Assembly: GCA_963678705.1 (NCBI GenBank)
Contig: OY783206.1
Coordinates: 16,069,807 to 16,133,806, forward strand
From: Panorpa germanica
Taxonomy: Eukaryota > Arthropoda > Insecta > Mecoptera > Panorpidae
DNA: 64,000 nt
Reading direction: 5' to 3'
Each line of letters starts with the position of its first letter. The first letter of the stretch is position 1. Shown piece after piece: positions 10,881 through 20,837 of this stretch. The notes below the pieces were generated by a model. That model was not told the origin of the DNA, made no database searches, and saw only the letters and a program-made list of their open reading frames with translations. Made by a program: the position numbers and the translations under genes.

Positions 10881-13250
10881 GTCCCAAGAGGAATAAAGTA
10901 CAGTGTTTTAAATATAAGCAGTATGAGCATGTGCAGAGACAGTACCCAAGTGCACCGTCAACAAAAGTGTGTGCGAGTACCGTGGATAATGCAGTACCTA
11001 ATCCATATATTTCTAAAATCAGATATTAATAAATAAAAAGGTTAATTGGTTAATTGACATGGGAAGTTCATGAACTTTAATAAAAAGAAACAATCGTTAA
11101 TATTTTGAAACTAAAGATATGTGAACATAATGTAATACGTGTTTTACATAGTTTAATGGCGCCACAGTATCTAGTAATAACATAACCAAAATACTGATCT
11201 ACGTAAGTGAAACTGAAGTGAAGGCTGAAGTTAATACAGTTGTGTTAGACGATAAGTGGATGATTTATGACTTAATAGTTGGATGTGACTTTTAAACAAA
11301 CCCTACATAACATTGAGCAGTAGTAACGGGCATGGGTGTGGTAATACGATCCATGAGACTAGTTAAAGAGCAGTGCATCAATATCAGTGACGTTGAGGCA
11401 GGTCATGGAATAAACATTTACAATATGACATTTGGGAACATTCACATAAAATATAAAGTTAAATGCGTTAATTTATTAAAGGAATGTATAAAAATGTGTT
11501 GCGCTTAGGCTGAGTGACATAAGAAAAACGCAGGCTGCAAAATTATAAATTAAATGTGTAACAGATGAACCGGTAACATGTTGACCGTATAGGCTACCTG
11601 TAGTAGAGAGAGAAGCAGTAAAGAATGATAAAAACAACAGATAATAATATTAAAAGACATTATATTCATCTTATGCAAGTACCGTGTGTATGTGTATATA
11701 GACCTTGGCAGATTAAATGCAATAATAATAACAATGATTTTAAAATAATAATAATAAACTGGGAAATAAAATATATTTTACGGAGCTCGGGCTAGTTTTG
11801 GACTTTTAACAAATACCAGTGAATGAAAATTTAATTGCAAAATAGTTTTGTCGTGCCTGATGGGCAATATGAACTTTTGGGTATGTCAATGGGAATTTAT
11901 ATTGCGCTGGTGTGTATCAAAGACTTGTAAATAGACTTGAATAAGATTTGTGTTTGTGCCATGAAAAGATACAATAGCTTTTCTATACATTGAAGTCATA
12001 ATATTTCCGTCTAAATCAGTACCTGAAGGTTTTGAGGGGTTAAAACAAGTGTTACGAGAAATGAATTAACACTATAATTGTTAAAGTGTTCATTTTTAAA
12101 ACGAAATTGACTATTTGGGACGTGAAATTAGTGCTGAGGGTGTGCGACCGAGGAAAGGAAAGATTGAAGCAGTGCAAAAATGTTAAAGCCGAAAACTGTA
12201 AACGGTGTAAAACAATTCTTAGGACTTGCTGGTTGTTTTCGTGAATTTGTGTATAAATGAGAGGTCTGGCAACTGACAGGGAAGTCATGTAAAGTGGAGT
12301 TGAGGGCGGACGTAACAAGAGGTGTTTAATACGTTAAGAACAGTATTGAGTGCAAGAGTATATATTGGGGGTGTTTGGTTCTGCACACGAGACAGAACTG
12401 CATACGGACGCTGGTTCAGTGGGGGTGGGAGCTGTGTTACTACAATTAATAGAAAGGGAGTGGAAGCTGGTTGCATGTTTGGCAGGAAAACAACAGCGGA
12501 TGTGTTGGAATTGGAATATTTACCATACAAGCCGCACTCCGATGTGATGAGTTTTGGCATGTTTTGTTGAGGTGGATGTTTGTGATGTTCCAATGGCGGT
12601 TTTCTTGCGATTGTTTTAAGAAGCTTGGAGTCATTGGTTGGGAATTGGGAAGGTGAACTACTTTTGATCGTTTGAGCAACGTTGTTGTGATTTCTACGAG
12701 TTAGGGACTGTGGCTGTAGAGTTGTCCTTGAAGCACTGTAGAGTGTATTTACTATGGTTGAAGTTTAATGTTGTGGCGGTTGTGAGAGGCGGGCTGTAGT
12801 GTCTTGAGGACGGCATTTGCAGAGAAGAATTTGATGCTGAGAACAGGGCCGTGGTGGCTGAAGATTTGGGATTTTGGTTTTGAGATTGATTTGAGTTGAG
12901 TTTGACAGAGGTTGACTGAATGTAGCGGCGGAACCAAGAGTTGAACAATTATTACAAACTTATACGTAGAATGTAAGGAGGGAGGAGTACGGTTGAAGTA
13001 AAATAGTATTTTACGGATTATGCGCTGAAAAATGGAGGAATTTTAAGGAAACTGGAAAATAGAGTTCAGCTATGGATTGTACCTAAAATTGTGCAATGGC
13101 AGATTGCAGATTATACCACGATGAAACAGATTATTTCAGTACTGAAAAAGCATTGCATAAAATACGCGAGAATTATTGGATTGCTGGTATAAACAGTTTA
13201 TTACAAAGTACGTAACAACATGGTTACAGTCCTACAGAACGATATTGTGC
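10881..13250 (+). pseudogene. Gypsy-C gag-pol remnants
   Basis: Scattered pieces in shifting frames: a zinc-knuckle relic at ~10907-10950 in which conserved Cys and Gly are replaced; a protease relic LIDMGSS at ~11046; RT pieces around 11854 (VPDGQYELLGMSMG) and 12123-12240 (VKQFLGLAGCFREF); an RNase H piece at ~12385-12450 (ELHTDAGSVGVGAVLLQ); and an integrase zinc-finger relic at ~13140 (ALHKIRENYWIAG). Order and strand fit a Ty3/gypsy pol. No piece is longer than ~40 residues without a break. Confidence 0.75.
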
Positions 13251-13857
13251 TATTCTTAAAATACGTAGACACGTAAGAATAAGCATCGTATCGGCAGTGA
13301 TCAGGGGATCATGTGTTTGAAATCAATTCAGGTTGTGTTATATGGAGATGTTTGTATGTCTAGCTACAATCATATATAACACAACGTATCACGGGAATTG
13401 ATTGTGAATTAGGCGTGGGCCGAAATTCATGAAGCTAATCCTTCGTGTTATATTGTAGACCTATGATGACGGTAAATGTCGGTCTCTGGACAGTATAGCA
13501 TGAGGTAGTGATTATGTCTAAAGGCGGAAACGCCGATATTCATAATTAAGAGGGATACAGGTCGGGATAGGGGTGGAGGACCTGTATTCATGTGATGTTG
13601 ACATGTTGTATTTTGGGTGGGCCATTTCTGGTGCCTATGTAAAATGGAACGTGAGTGTTGGTTATTTTTGAGTGAAGGCTTCTGCAGGGCCGGAAATTCA
13701 TAAAGTCCAATACGAAATTTTTAAACGACATGTGGATAATGAATAGTTGGACACAACTGCTCCATTATTTTACATGCGTCTGCATTTCTGTTTTCTATCG
13801 TTATTTTGTTATTACAGTAACCCAGGGCGAGGACGCCCTAACGTCAGGTTGGCCGAG
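13251..13857 (+). other. Gypsy-C 3' non-coding part
   Basis: No integrase core or env is recognisable. The stretch ends at the second LTR. Confidence 0.45.
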
Positions 13858-14203
13858 TGATACCACCAGTCTCGAGGAGACGCAGGATTTGTTGATGACT
13901 TAAGACAATAAACACGGAACACGTGCAATGATATCACCAGTCTCGAGGAGACACAGGATTTGTTGCTGACTTAAGACAATAAACATGCTAGGAATAATTA
14001 AGACTGACATGAAACATATGCGGGTGGGAACTGTGCTTGAACCTCGAGAGTGACTCGGGTTTGGCATTCTGACTTACGGCCTCTGACTGGAAGGGTTGAG
14101 CTGATTACATTTTTATAATACTACATATTTAATTTCGGATTTATTACTAATAAATATATTCTTGTTCAATTGATTGTAATGTTTTAATTAAACAACCCTA
14201 ACA
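13858..14203 (+). repeat. Gypsy-C 3' LTR
   Basis: Appears identical to 8543-8888 over all 346 bp. Confidence 0.95.
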
Positions 14204-14207
14204 ATAT

Positions 14208-14661
14208 GTTTATACTTTTTGTTTGTTGTTTGTAAAGGTCCTAAATGGTCTATATGCCATCTGTCTAAAGGTAAACCTACCTTAGGTATAGATTTTAAGT
14301 ATCCTTCTACTTTACCTACTTTTCTGGTTGCGAGTATACATTCTATGCAATTATCTATACAGTTTTTAATCTTTTCAGCTAAATCATTGATCCAAAATTC
14401 CCTGTTTATTATTTCTTGACATTTATTCAAGCCACAATGTCCTATGTCCTGTGCTTTATGTATTATTTCTGCTTGCATGTTACTTGGTACTACTAACAGC
14501 TTTTGATCGTCTTCTAACCTGTATAATAATTCATTTTCTATTATATACTTTCCTGCAAAAATCTTTACTTGTATCGTCTTCTTCGGCTTCGGAAAATGCT
14601 TGACGGCTTTGACCTTATCCTTAGAGGGACGAACAGTGCCTTGTTTAATTACATAACCTAG
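14208..14661 (-). pseudogene. Gypsy-A RT scar fused to integrase zinc finger
   Basis: Minus strand, continuing from the Maverick junction: a short RT piece (LGYVIKQGTVRPSKDK, AVKHFPKPKK) jumps directly to the region just before integrase (GKYIIENELLYRLEDD). The integrase H2C2 finger follows (HKAQDIGHCGLNKC, YCIEC-like CIDNCIEC) and the start of the core (LDRWHIDHLGPL). The RT palm and RNase H are therefore deleted, in frame. Gypsy-C then interrupts at 14203. The same RT scar recurs several times in Gypsy-D. Confidence 0.85.
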
Positions 14662-14667
14662 GTCGTT
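14662..14667. repeat. Maverick TSD, left copy (gtcgtt)
   Basis: A 6-bp direct repeat with 31087-31092. The Gypsy-D copy of the same site (near 44100) has gtcgtt once and no insertion. Confidence 0.95.
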
Positions 14668-15064
14668 AGTAGATGAGGAGAGCGGGTTCTGGCTTAAATT
14701 TGAAATTGAGTTGGAAATTATTGGAGTGGGGATGCATTTAGGTCACGATATGCAGAGGGGGCGTGGCTAGACAATGTTGGGTAAAGTATTGTGGTGGGGA
14801 TGCATATAGGTCACGGTATGAAGAAGGGGGCGTGGCTAGACAATGTTGGGGGTAATAGTGGGGTAATATGAAAGAGTGAGAGTATGAAAGAGTAATAGTG
14901 GGGTAATATGAAAGAGTGAGATAGCGATAATAAGTATTACGTGTGTGTTAGTATTGGTGTTGAAGTTATGGCATTAATTATTGCATTCTTCGTCAATTTC
15001 CGGAAACCAATCGTTTATGTTCGTGTCCTAGATGTATCTGTACTATATACTCATATGGTTTATC
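14668..15064. repeat. Maverick left terminal segment
   Basis: 397 bp of unique terminus, inverted at 30690-31086 with only a handful of substitutions. It includes two direct copies of a ~70-bp segment with GGGGGCGTGGCTAGACAATG and a short AATATGAAAGAGTGAGA repeat. It is presumably the integrase recognition end. Confidence 0.9.
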
Positions 15065-16860
15065 ATTTAATTTCTAAAAAATAAAACTTTAAATATCTCG
15101 TAAACGGTTGAAGATATTGCATTTTTGATAAAAATTTTCTCCCCCAAAAGTACCAATACCCTAACAGGAGAACACGTTTAGAAGACGAAAGTAAAAAAAT
15201 TTTAGTCAAAATGGCGGATTTAATTTCTAAAAAATAAAACTTTAAATATCTCGTAAACGGTTGAAGATATTGCATTTTTGATAAAAAATTTATCCCCCAT
15301 CAGTACCAATACCCTAACAGGAGAACACGTTTAGAAGACGAAAGTAAAAAAATTTTAGTCAAAATGGCGGATTTAATTTCTAAAAAATAAAACTTTAAAT
15401 ATCTCGTAAACGGTTGAAGATATTGCATTTTTGATAAAAATTTTCTCCCCCAAAAGTACCAATACCCTAACAGGAGAACACGTTTAGAAGACGAAAGTAA
15501 AAAAATTTTAGTCAAAATGGCGCATTTAATTTCTGAATAAATAAAATTTAAATATCTCGTAAACGGTTGAAGATATTGCATTTTTGATAAAAATTTTCTC
15601 CCCCAAAAGTACCAATACCCTAACAGGAGAACACGTTTAGAAGACGAAAGTAAAAAAATTTTAGTCAAAATGGCGGATTTAATTTCTAAAAAATAAAACT
15701 TTAAATATCTCGTAAACGGTTGAAGATATTGCATTTTTGATAAAAAATTTATCCCCCATCAGTACCAATACCCTAACAGGAGAACACGTTTAGAAGACGA
15801 AAGTAAAAAAATTTTAGTCAAAATGGCGGATTTAATTTCTAAAAAATAAAACTTTATATATCTCGTAAACGGTTGAAGATATTGCATTTTTGATAAAAAT
15901 TTTCTCCCCCAAAAGTACCAATACCCTAACAGGAGAACACGTTTAAAAGACGAAAGTAAAAAAAATTTTAGCCAAAATGGCGGATTTAATTTTAAAATAA
16001 ATAAAATTTAAATATCTCGTAAACGGTTAAAGATATTGCATTTTTGATAAAAATTTTCTCCCCCATCAGTACCAATACCCTAACAGGAGAACACGTTTAG
16101 AAGACGAAAGTAAAAAAATTTTAGTCAAAATGGCGCATTTAATTTCTGAATAAATAAAATTTAAATATCTCGTAAACGGTTAAAGATATTGCATTTTTGA
16201 TAAAAATTTTCTCCCCCAAAAGTACCAATACCCTAACAGGAGAACACGTTTAAAAGACGAAAGTAAAAAAATTTTAGCCAAAATGGCGGATTTAATTTTA
16301 AAATAAATAAAATTTAAATATCTCGTAAACGGTTAAACATATTGCATTTTTGATAAAAATTTTCTCCCCCATCAGTACCAATACCCTAACAGGAGAACAC
16401 GTTTAGAAGACGAAAGTAAAAAAAATTTTAGTCAAAATGGCGGATTTAATTTCTAAAAAATAAAACTAATATCTCGTAAACGGTTGAAGATATTGCATTT
16501 TTGATAAAAATTTTCTCCCCCAAAAGTACCAATACCCTAACAGGAAAACACGATTAGAAGACGAAAATAAAAAAATTTTAGTCAAAATAGCGGATTTAAT
16601 TTCTAAAAAATAAAACTTTAAATATCTCGTAAACGGTTGAAGATATTGCATTTTTGATAAAAAAATTATCCCCCATCAGTACCAACACCCTAACAGGAGA
16701 ACACGTTTAGAAGACGAAAGTAAAAAAATTTAAGCCAAAATGGCGGATTTAATTTCTAAAAAATAAAACATTAAATATCTCGTAAACGGTTGAAGATATT
16801 GCATTTCTGATAAAAAATTTATCCCCCATCAGTACCAATACCCTAACAGGAGAACACGAT
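15065..16860. repeat. 153-bp subterminal tandem array, left (about 11.7 units)
   Basis: Units repeat every 153 bp (for example TAATTTCTAAAAAATAAAAC at 15068, 15221 and 15374). Each contains ATATCTCGTAAACGGTTGAA. Because 153 is a multiple of 3, some frames stay open across units and give repeated spurious ORFs. Confidence 0.95.
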
Positions 16861-16865
16861 TGGAT

Positions 16866-17039
16866 ATGACGGATGAAGAAATAATAATAGGTCACGAAGA
16901 AATTGAAATACAGGAAGAAGATTCTGATGTGGAAATCATAGAATTATTAGACGATGATAATGAAGTTATTGAAATATTAGACTCTGACGATGAAATTGTA
17001 GAAGTGTTAGACTCTGATGACGAAATTGTAAAAGTATAA
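16866..17039 (+). CDS. Acidic mini-protein with tandem SUMO-interacting-like motifs, left arm
   Basis: A 57-codon ORF that begins right after the repeat array and is followed by AATAAA at ~17074. The protein is strongly acidic and built from repeats of a hydrophobic core flanked by acidic and serine residues: VEIIELLDDD, VIEILDSDDE, IVEVLDSDDE, then a last IVKV. This is the pattern of SUMO-interacting motifs: three or four aliphatic residues next to Asp, Glu or Ser. Several in a row are known from proteins that bind SUMO chains. Its conservation in both arms and the absence of other long frames here support it as a gene. No homology to a named protein is recognised; the SUMO-binding role is inferred from motif only. 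A simple acidic repeat with no such role remains possible. Confidence 0.6.
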   Translation: MTDEEIIIGHEEIEIQEEDSDVEIIELLDDDNEVIEILDSDDEIVEVLDSDDEIVKV

Positions 17040-17352
17040 CATAGTGATTAATGTATATTTTTTATGTAAAATTATATAAATAAATGAACTTTTAAAAGCA
17101 ATTGTTATTTATATTTTGATTTTGAAACTGAAATATATAATTTAAAATGGATAACGGTTGTAAGATTATTAAGCATATGAGAACAATTATTGAACTGAAA
17201 AGTAATGCATTTAAGGTTGGGTTTTGAAATAAGTTTTAATTTTAATAAATATAGTATAGGGAGGGGATTAGAGTATATAATCTGTAGATATTTTATATTT
17301 TCTTCAGTTACAAATAAATATTTTAACAAGTTTAACTAAACATTTTTTAATA
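17040..17352. other. Intergenic, left arm
   Basis: AT-rich, with no supported gene. It contains a 3'-end signal for the preceding mini-ORF and presumably the promoter of the next gene. Confidence 0.5.
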
Positions 17353-18168
17353 ATGGCTTATCGTTACAAACCATATCCAATGTTTAATAAAAATAAAAAG
17401 TTAAGTTTTGATAGTGATGAATCCGATTCTAAAATAATATATGATGATTCTATATATTTATTAAAATCATTATATTATTTAAATAACAGTAAATCAAAAC
17501 AAGCATTAGTTGGAATTAAAGTAAATAATTTATGTGAAGCCATTTTGAAAATAGAAAAGGTTAATGGAAATGGCGTTATTATATCAGAGCAGGATTGGAA
17601 TACCCTGTTAAATAATAAAAACAACATTTCCAATTATTTTGAAGGAAGTGAATATTTAGATCAGTCTCACATAACCTTATCAAATTGCACAATACATTTT
17701 CAAACTTTCTATGAAAAGCCAACTATGGTTCTTGAAGAAAATATACAATGTCAACAGCAAGATTTGAATGAACAAAAACTTAAATCATCTTCTGTTTATT
17801 TACAGAAAGAATCTTGGGACAACTTGCTTAATATATCTCATTGTATAACAGTGACATTAAAAAATTATAATTTGTGTTCTAAATTAGTGGATAAATCTTT
17901 ATATCAAGTTCAAAATAATTTGTTTAATGTGTTAAAGGATACTCAAAGTATAAATTATAAAAATCACAATATTAATTTTTATGAGTGTTTTATTAAAAAT
18001 AATATAAATAACCATATTGATTTAAATAATAATTTTAGCCATGTATCATCAAAAATAAACTTGGAACTGTTGGAACAAGAAATAAAAATTTTGTGCATAG
18101 ACTTTTTTAAAATTAAATTATACAATAACGCTCAAGAATATATATATAACTTATCAAAAAATTATTAA
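17353..18168 (+). CDS. Unknown Maverick protein, 271 codons, left arm
   Basis: Starts MAYRYKPYPMFNK. The protein has a basic N-terminus and an acidic serine stretch (FDSDESDSK). It then has two similar modules, each with a pattern of beta-like segment, W, LLN and I: around residues 75-95 (ISEQDWNTLLNN) and 150-165 (LQKESWDNLLNIS). These W-LL modules faintly recall PC4-type single-strand DNA-binding folds, but I would not claim homology. The ORF ends in a run of A residues where a one-base slip would continue into another open frame (to 18392), so the original protein was probably longer. It lies between the acidic mini-ORF and the packaging ATPase, as expected for a conserved Maverick gene of unknown role. 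Confidence 0.7.
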   Translation: MAYRYKPYPMFNKNKKLSFDSDESDSKIIYDDSIYLLKSLYYLNNSKSKQALVGIKVNNLCEAILKIEKVNGNGVIISEQDWNTLLNNKNNISNYFEGSEYLDQSHITLSNCTIHFQTFYEKPTMVLEENIQCQQQDLNEQKLKSSSVYLQKESWDNLLNISHCITVTLKNYNLCSKLVDKSLYQVQNNLFNVLKDTQSINYKNHNINFYECFIKNNINNHIDLNNNFSHVSSKINLELLEQEIKILCIDFFKIKLYNNAQEYIYNLSKNY

Positions 18169-18392
18169 CTGAATCATTAAATGCAGATATTGAGATACAG
18201 AATATATCAGAAATGTTAACTTCTTTAAACAATGAGGAGGATTTTAAAAATTTTGAACCTATTAACACAAATTTGACTTCTACTAAATTAACAGCAGTTC
18301 CATTTTTATTTAATGAAGTACCTATATTATTAAAGGAAGATATGTATTCAATCAAAATAGGATTAAATTGTACTAAAATGATATATTATTAA
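18165..18392 (+). pseudogene. Frameshifted C-terminal piece of the 271-codon protein, left arm
   Basis: About 75 codons in the frame next to the preceding ORF, with coding-like composition (NISEMLTSLNNEEDFKNFEP, VPILLKEDMYSIKIG) and a stop at 18390-18392. The switch point is the A-run near 18155-18161. The same break exists in the right arm. Confidence 0.65.
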
Positions 18393-18505
18393 AAATGATA
18401 ATAATTTCAAACATGTCGTATATATTAGAAGAAATATCAAAACTATTGTAATTACTTAATTTATAATATATAAAAATTTAAAATGTATATAATTCTTTTA
18501 TTTAT

Positions 18506-18871
18506 TTATTTATTTATTAGGGTATAACTACATCCATTAGAATCATAATATAACATATAATTACAATCATAACAGTTTCTTATTTGACATGGAGGACCAT
18601 CTCTTTGTATGTTTCCTTTGTTATAATGTTTGTAACATAATCGACGTCCTTGTATATTTTGATTTTCTTTTAAATACATTGGAAGCCGGTTCCAGTTTTG
18701 TTCAATATCGGTAGAGAACATTATATAATGCAAGAAAAACTCTGTCGGTAAATAATGTAATTCTTCATCAGTAAGATTTTCTAGTAAACACTCATTTTCT
18801 TTATATTTTTTTAAAATAGCTCCAACTTTTGAAATCGTTTTCGAAACTTGTTCATGATCATTTAAACCCAT
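18506..18871 (-). CDS. Unknown Cys-containing Maverick protein, 121 codons, left arm
   Basis: Begins MGLNDHEQVSKTISK and is helical and charged for ~70 residues. It then has a Cys-rich C-terminal part (RRLCYKHYNKG, GPPCQIRNCYDCNYML) that could bind a metal ion. It is transcribed away from the ATPase with a 118-bp shared upstream region. Its end overlaps a TTTATTTATT run that supplies AATAAA on its own strand. It is 100% identical to the copy at 27189-27554. No family recognised. Confidence 0.7.
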   Translation of the reverse strand: MGLNDHEQVSKTISKVGAILKKYKENECLLENLTDEELHYLPTEFFLHYIMFSTDIEQNWNRLPMYLKENQNIQGRRLCYKHYNKGNIQRDGPPCQIRNCYDCNYMLYYDSNGCSYTLINK

Positions 18872-18989
18872 TACGTTTAATTTACGTTGAGTTTACTTTC
18901 AAATTACGTTCCCATATAATATTTTCATATATAAAGATTAAATATTTAAAACGTATTTTATTACTTTATAACACATGCCTGGTTAAACA
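18872..18989. promoter_or_regulatory. Divergent intergenic region with TTACGTT motifs, left arm
   Basis: 118 bp between two divergent genes with three or four spaced copies of TTACGTT or related (TTACGTTTAATTTACGTTGAG, AATTACGTTCCCATATAAT). The same words are amplified near the palindrome centre (22403-22740). Likely contains both promoters; binding factor unknown. Confidence 0.5.
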
Positions 18990-19691
18990 ATGAAGTTTAT
19001 AAAGCAAAAAGAAACTCTTTCTGTAAAAAATATTGATAATCAAAGTAATAATTACACTAATAATTCAAAACATGGATCACTATTACCAAATGACATTAGA
19101 TGCATTATTTGTGGACCTTCAAACTGTGGAAAAACTAATGTTATGTTTAATCTAATTGAACATCCAAATGGGTTGCGATTTAAAAATATATACATTTATT
19201 CAAAATCTTTATATCAACCAAAATATAAAATATTACAACAAATTATGAAGAATATTAATGGTATGGGATACTATACATACACTGACAATGAAGAGATTAT
19301 TAGACCTGAAGATGCTAGCCCAAATTCTATATTCATATTTGATGATGTTGCTTGCGATAAACAAAATAATATTCGAAATTTTTTTAGCATGGGCCGTCAT
19401 AATTTGATAGACTCTTTCTATTTATGTCAGACTTACAGCAAAATTCCAAAGCAATTAATACGGGATAATACTAATTTTATTATATTATTCAAGCAAGATG
19501 ACTTAAATTTAAAGCATATATATGATGATCATGTTAACTTTGACTTTCCAAGTTTTCTAGAGTTTAAACAAGTTTGTAATTTATGTTGGGATTCAAATAA
19601 ATATTCCTTTATGGTAATAGATAAAAATAGTGACTTAAATAACGGGCGATACAGAAAAGGATTTGATATGTTTTTAGATATAACCAAGTAA
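18990..19691 (+). CDS. Maverick packaging ATPase (A32/FtsK-HerA type), left arm
   Basis: 233 codons, close to the usual length of Maverick and virophage packaging ATPases. Walker A is GPSNCGKTN (residues ~43-51) and Walker B is SIFIFDDVAC (~112-121), followed by a sensor-like FYLCQTYSKIPKQLIRDNTN segment. These enzymes pump double-stranded DNA into capsids. It is intact and 100% identical in protein to the right-arm copy, unlike the neighbouring polymerase. The polymerase fragment starts only 17 nt downstream. An intact packaging motor without any capsid gene on the element suggests packaging in trans or a very recent loss of selection. Confidence 0.9.
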   Translation: MKFIKQKETLSVKNIDNQSNNYTNNSKHGSLLPNDIRCIICGPSNCGKTNVMFNLIEHPNGLRFKNIYIYSKSLYQPKYKILQQIMKNINGMGYYTYTDNEEIIRPEDASPNSIFIFDDVACDKQNNIRNFFSMGRHNLIDSFYLCQTYSKIPKQLIRDNTNFIILFKQDDLNLKHIYDDHVNFDFPSFLEFKQVCNLCWDSNKYSFMVIDKNSDLNNGRYRKGFDMFLDITK

Positions 19692-19708
19692 TCTTTACAA
19701 TAATATTT

Positions 19709-20614
19709 GTGATATATGGAGATTTTGAAACATTATTAAAACCCATTAGTACTTGTTATCCTGAAACTAATACATCATTTTCAAATAATATTCAAATTCA
19801 TGAACCATATTCATTTGCTTATTATATTAAATGTTCCTTTAATGATTCCTTAAGTAAGTTTGTTACGTACAGAGGTATTAATTGCGTTAAAGTATTTATT
19901 GAAACAATAACTGAAGACGCTAAACAAATTTATAAAGTCTTAAATAAAGTGAAGCCTTTAAATAAATTATCTGATTGGCAAAAACAGGAATATGATGAAG
20001 CTTCTATTTACCATATTTGTGAAGGTATCCTCAATGGTGATAAAGTGTTAGATCATTGTCACTTAACTGGTAATTACCGAGGAGCTGCTCATAATCATTG
20101 CAATTTAAAATTTACAATTCCAAAGTTTATACCTGTCATATTCCATAACTTAAGTAATTACGATAGCCATATAATTGTAAAAGAATTAGGTAATGATAGT
20201 GAAAAAATTGAAGTTATTCCAGAAAATAAGGAAAAGTATATATCTTTTACGAAACATATTTTGGTGGAATCAAAAGTCGATAAAAATGATAAAGTTCATA
20301 ACTGCTATATTAAACTTAGATTTATTGATTCTTTACGATTTATGCATTCTAGTTTAGAAACACTTGCAAAAAATTTATTATCAGAACAATTTTTCGAATT
20401 AAAAAAATTCTATCCGAATGAAAATCATTTTAATTTATTAAAACGTAAAGGTGTATTTCCTTATGAATATGTAAATAGTAGGGATATGCTTAATGAATCT
20501 GACTTGCCATCTCAAAATAATTTTTATAGCTCACTTAATGGCTGTAATATATCTGACGATGATTACAATCATGCCAAAATGGTTTGGTATGCATTTGAAA
20601 TGAAAACATTGTGA
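19709..20614 (+). pseudogene. Maverick DNA polymerase B, exonuclease part, left arm
   Basis: 301 codons with no real start codon: the frame opens two codons before the ExoI motif YGDFETLL, so the polymerase N-terminus is deleted and joined to the end of the ATPase gene. Further on are an HNH-like zinc segment (DHCHLTGNYRGAAHNHCN, ~residue 110) typical of protein-primed polymerases of Mavericks, adintoviruses and bidnaviruses, and ExoII (FHNLSNYDSHI). A stop at 20612-20614 comes from a 112-bp tandem repeat. The enzyme would copy the element from its ends. Broken in the same way in both arms. Confidence 0.85.
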
Positions 20615-20837
20615 CTTGCCATCTCAAAATAATTTTTATAGCTCACTTAATGGCTGTAATATATCTGACGATGATTACAATCATGCCAAAATGGTTTGGT
20701 ATGCATTTGAAATGAAAACATTGTGACTTGCCATCTCAAAATAATTTTTATAGCTCACTTAATGACTGTAATATATCTGACGATGATTACAATCATGCCA
20801 AAATGGTTTGGTATGCATTTGAAATGAAAACATTGGG
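20501..20837 (+). repeat. 112-bp tandem triplication inside polymerase gene, left arm
   Basis: Three copies starting GACTTGCCATCTCAAAATAA at 20501, 20613 and 20725. 112 is not a multiple of 3, so each extra copy shifts the frame and creates stops. The right arm has the same three copies. Confidence 0.95.

Larger units (their letters stand above)
8543..14203 (+). mobile_element. Gypsy-C: decayed Ty3/gypsy element with identical 346-bp LTRs
   Basis: LTRs 8543-8888 and 13858-14203 have equal length, appear identical base for base, and start TGATACC and end CCTAACA. The TSD is atat (8539-8542 and 14204-14207). The 4969-bp interior has remnants, in plus order, of a zinc knuckle, protease, RT, RNase H and integrase finger, all broken by many stops and indels. 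Intact LTRs around a ruined interior mean this copy was mobilised by proteins from another element. It lies within Gypsy-A integrase. Confidence 0.93.

Noticed and set aside
12052-12948. Several overlapping ORFs on both strands
   Set aside because: Only the plus-strand RNase H relic is recognisable; the others are chance frames in the decayed Gypsy-C interior.
15063-16651. Long repeated ORFs (MQYLQPFTRYLKFYFLEIK type) in the Maverick arrays
   Set aside because: They follow from a 153-bp repeat unit (a multiple of 3) without stops in some frames; composition and antisense location fit a non-coding tandem repeat.
17105-17329. 74-codon minus ORF in both arms
   Set aside because: Present in both arms only because the arms are copies; no motif, low-complexity AT-rich codons, and it overlaps the likely promoter of the 271-codon gene.
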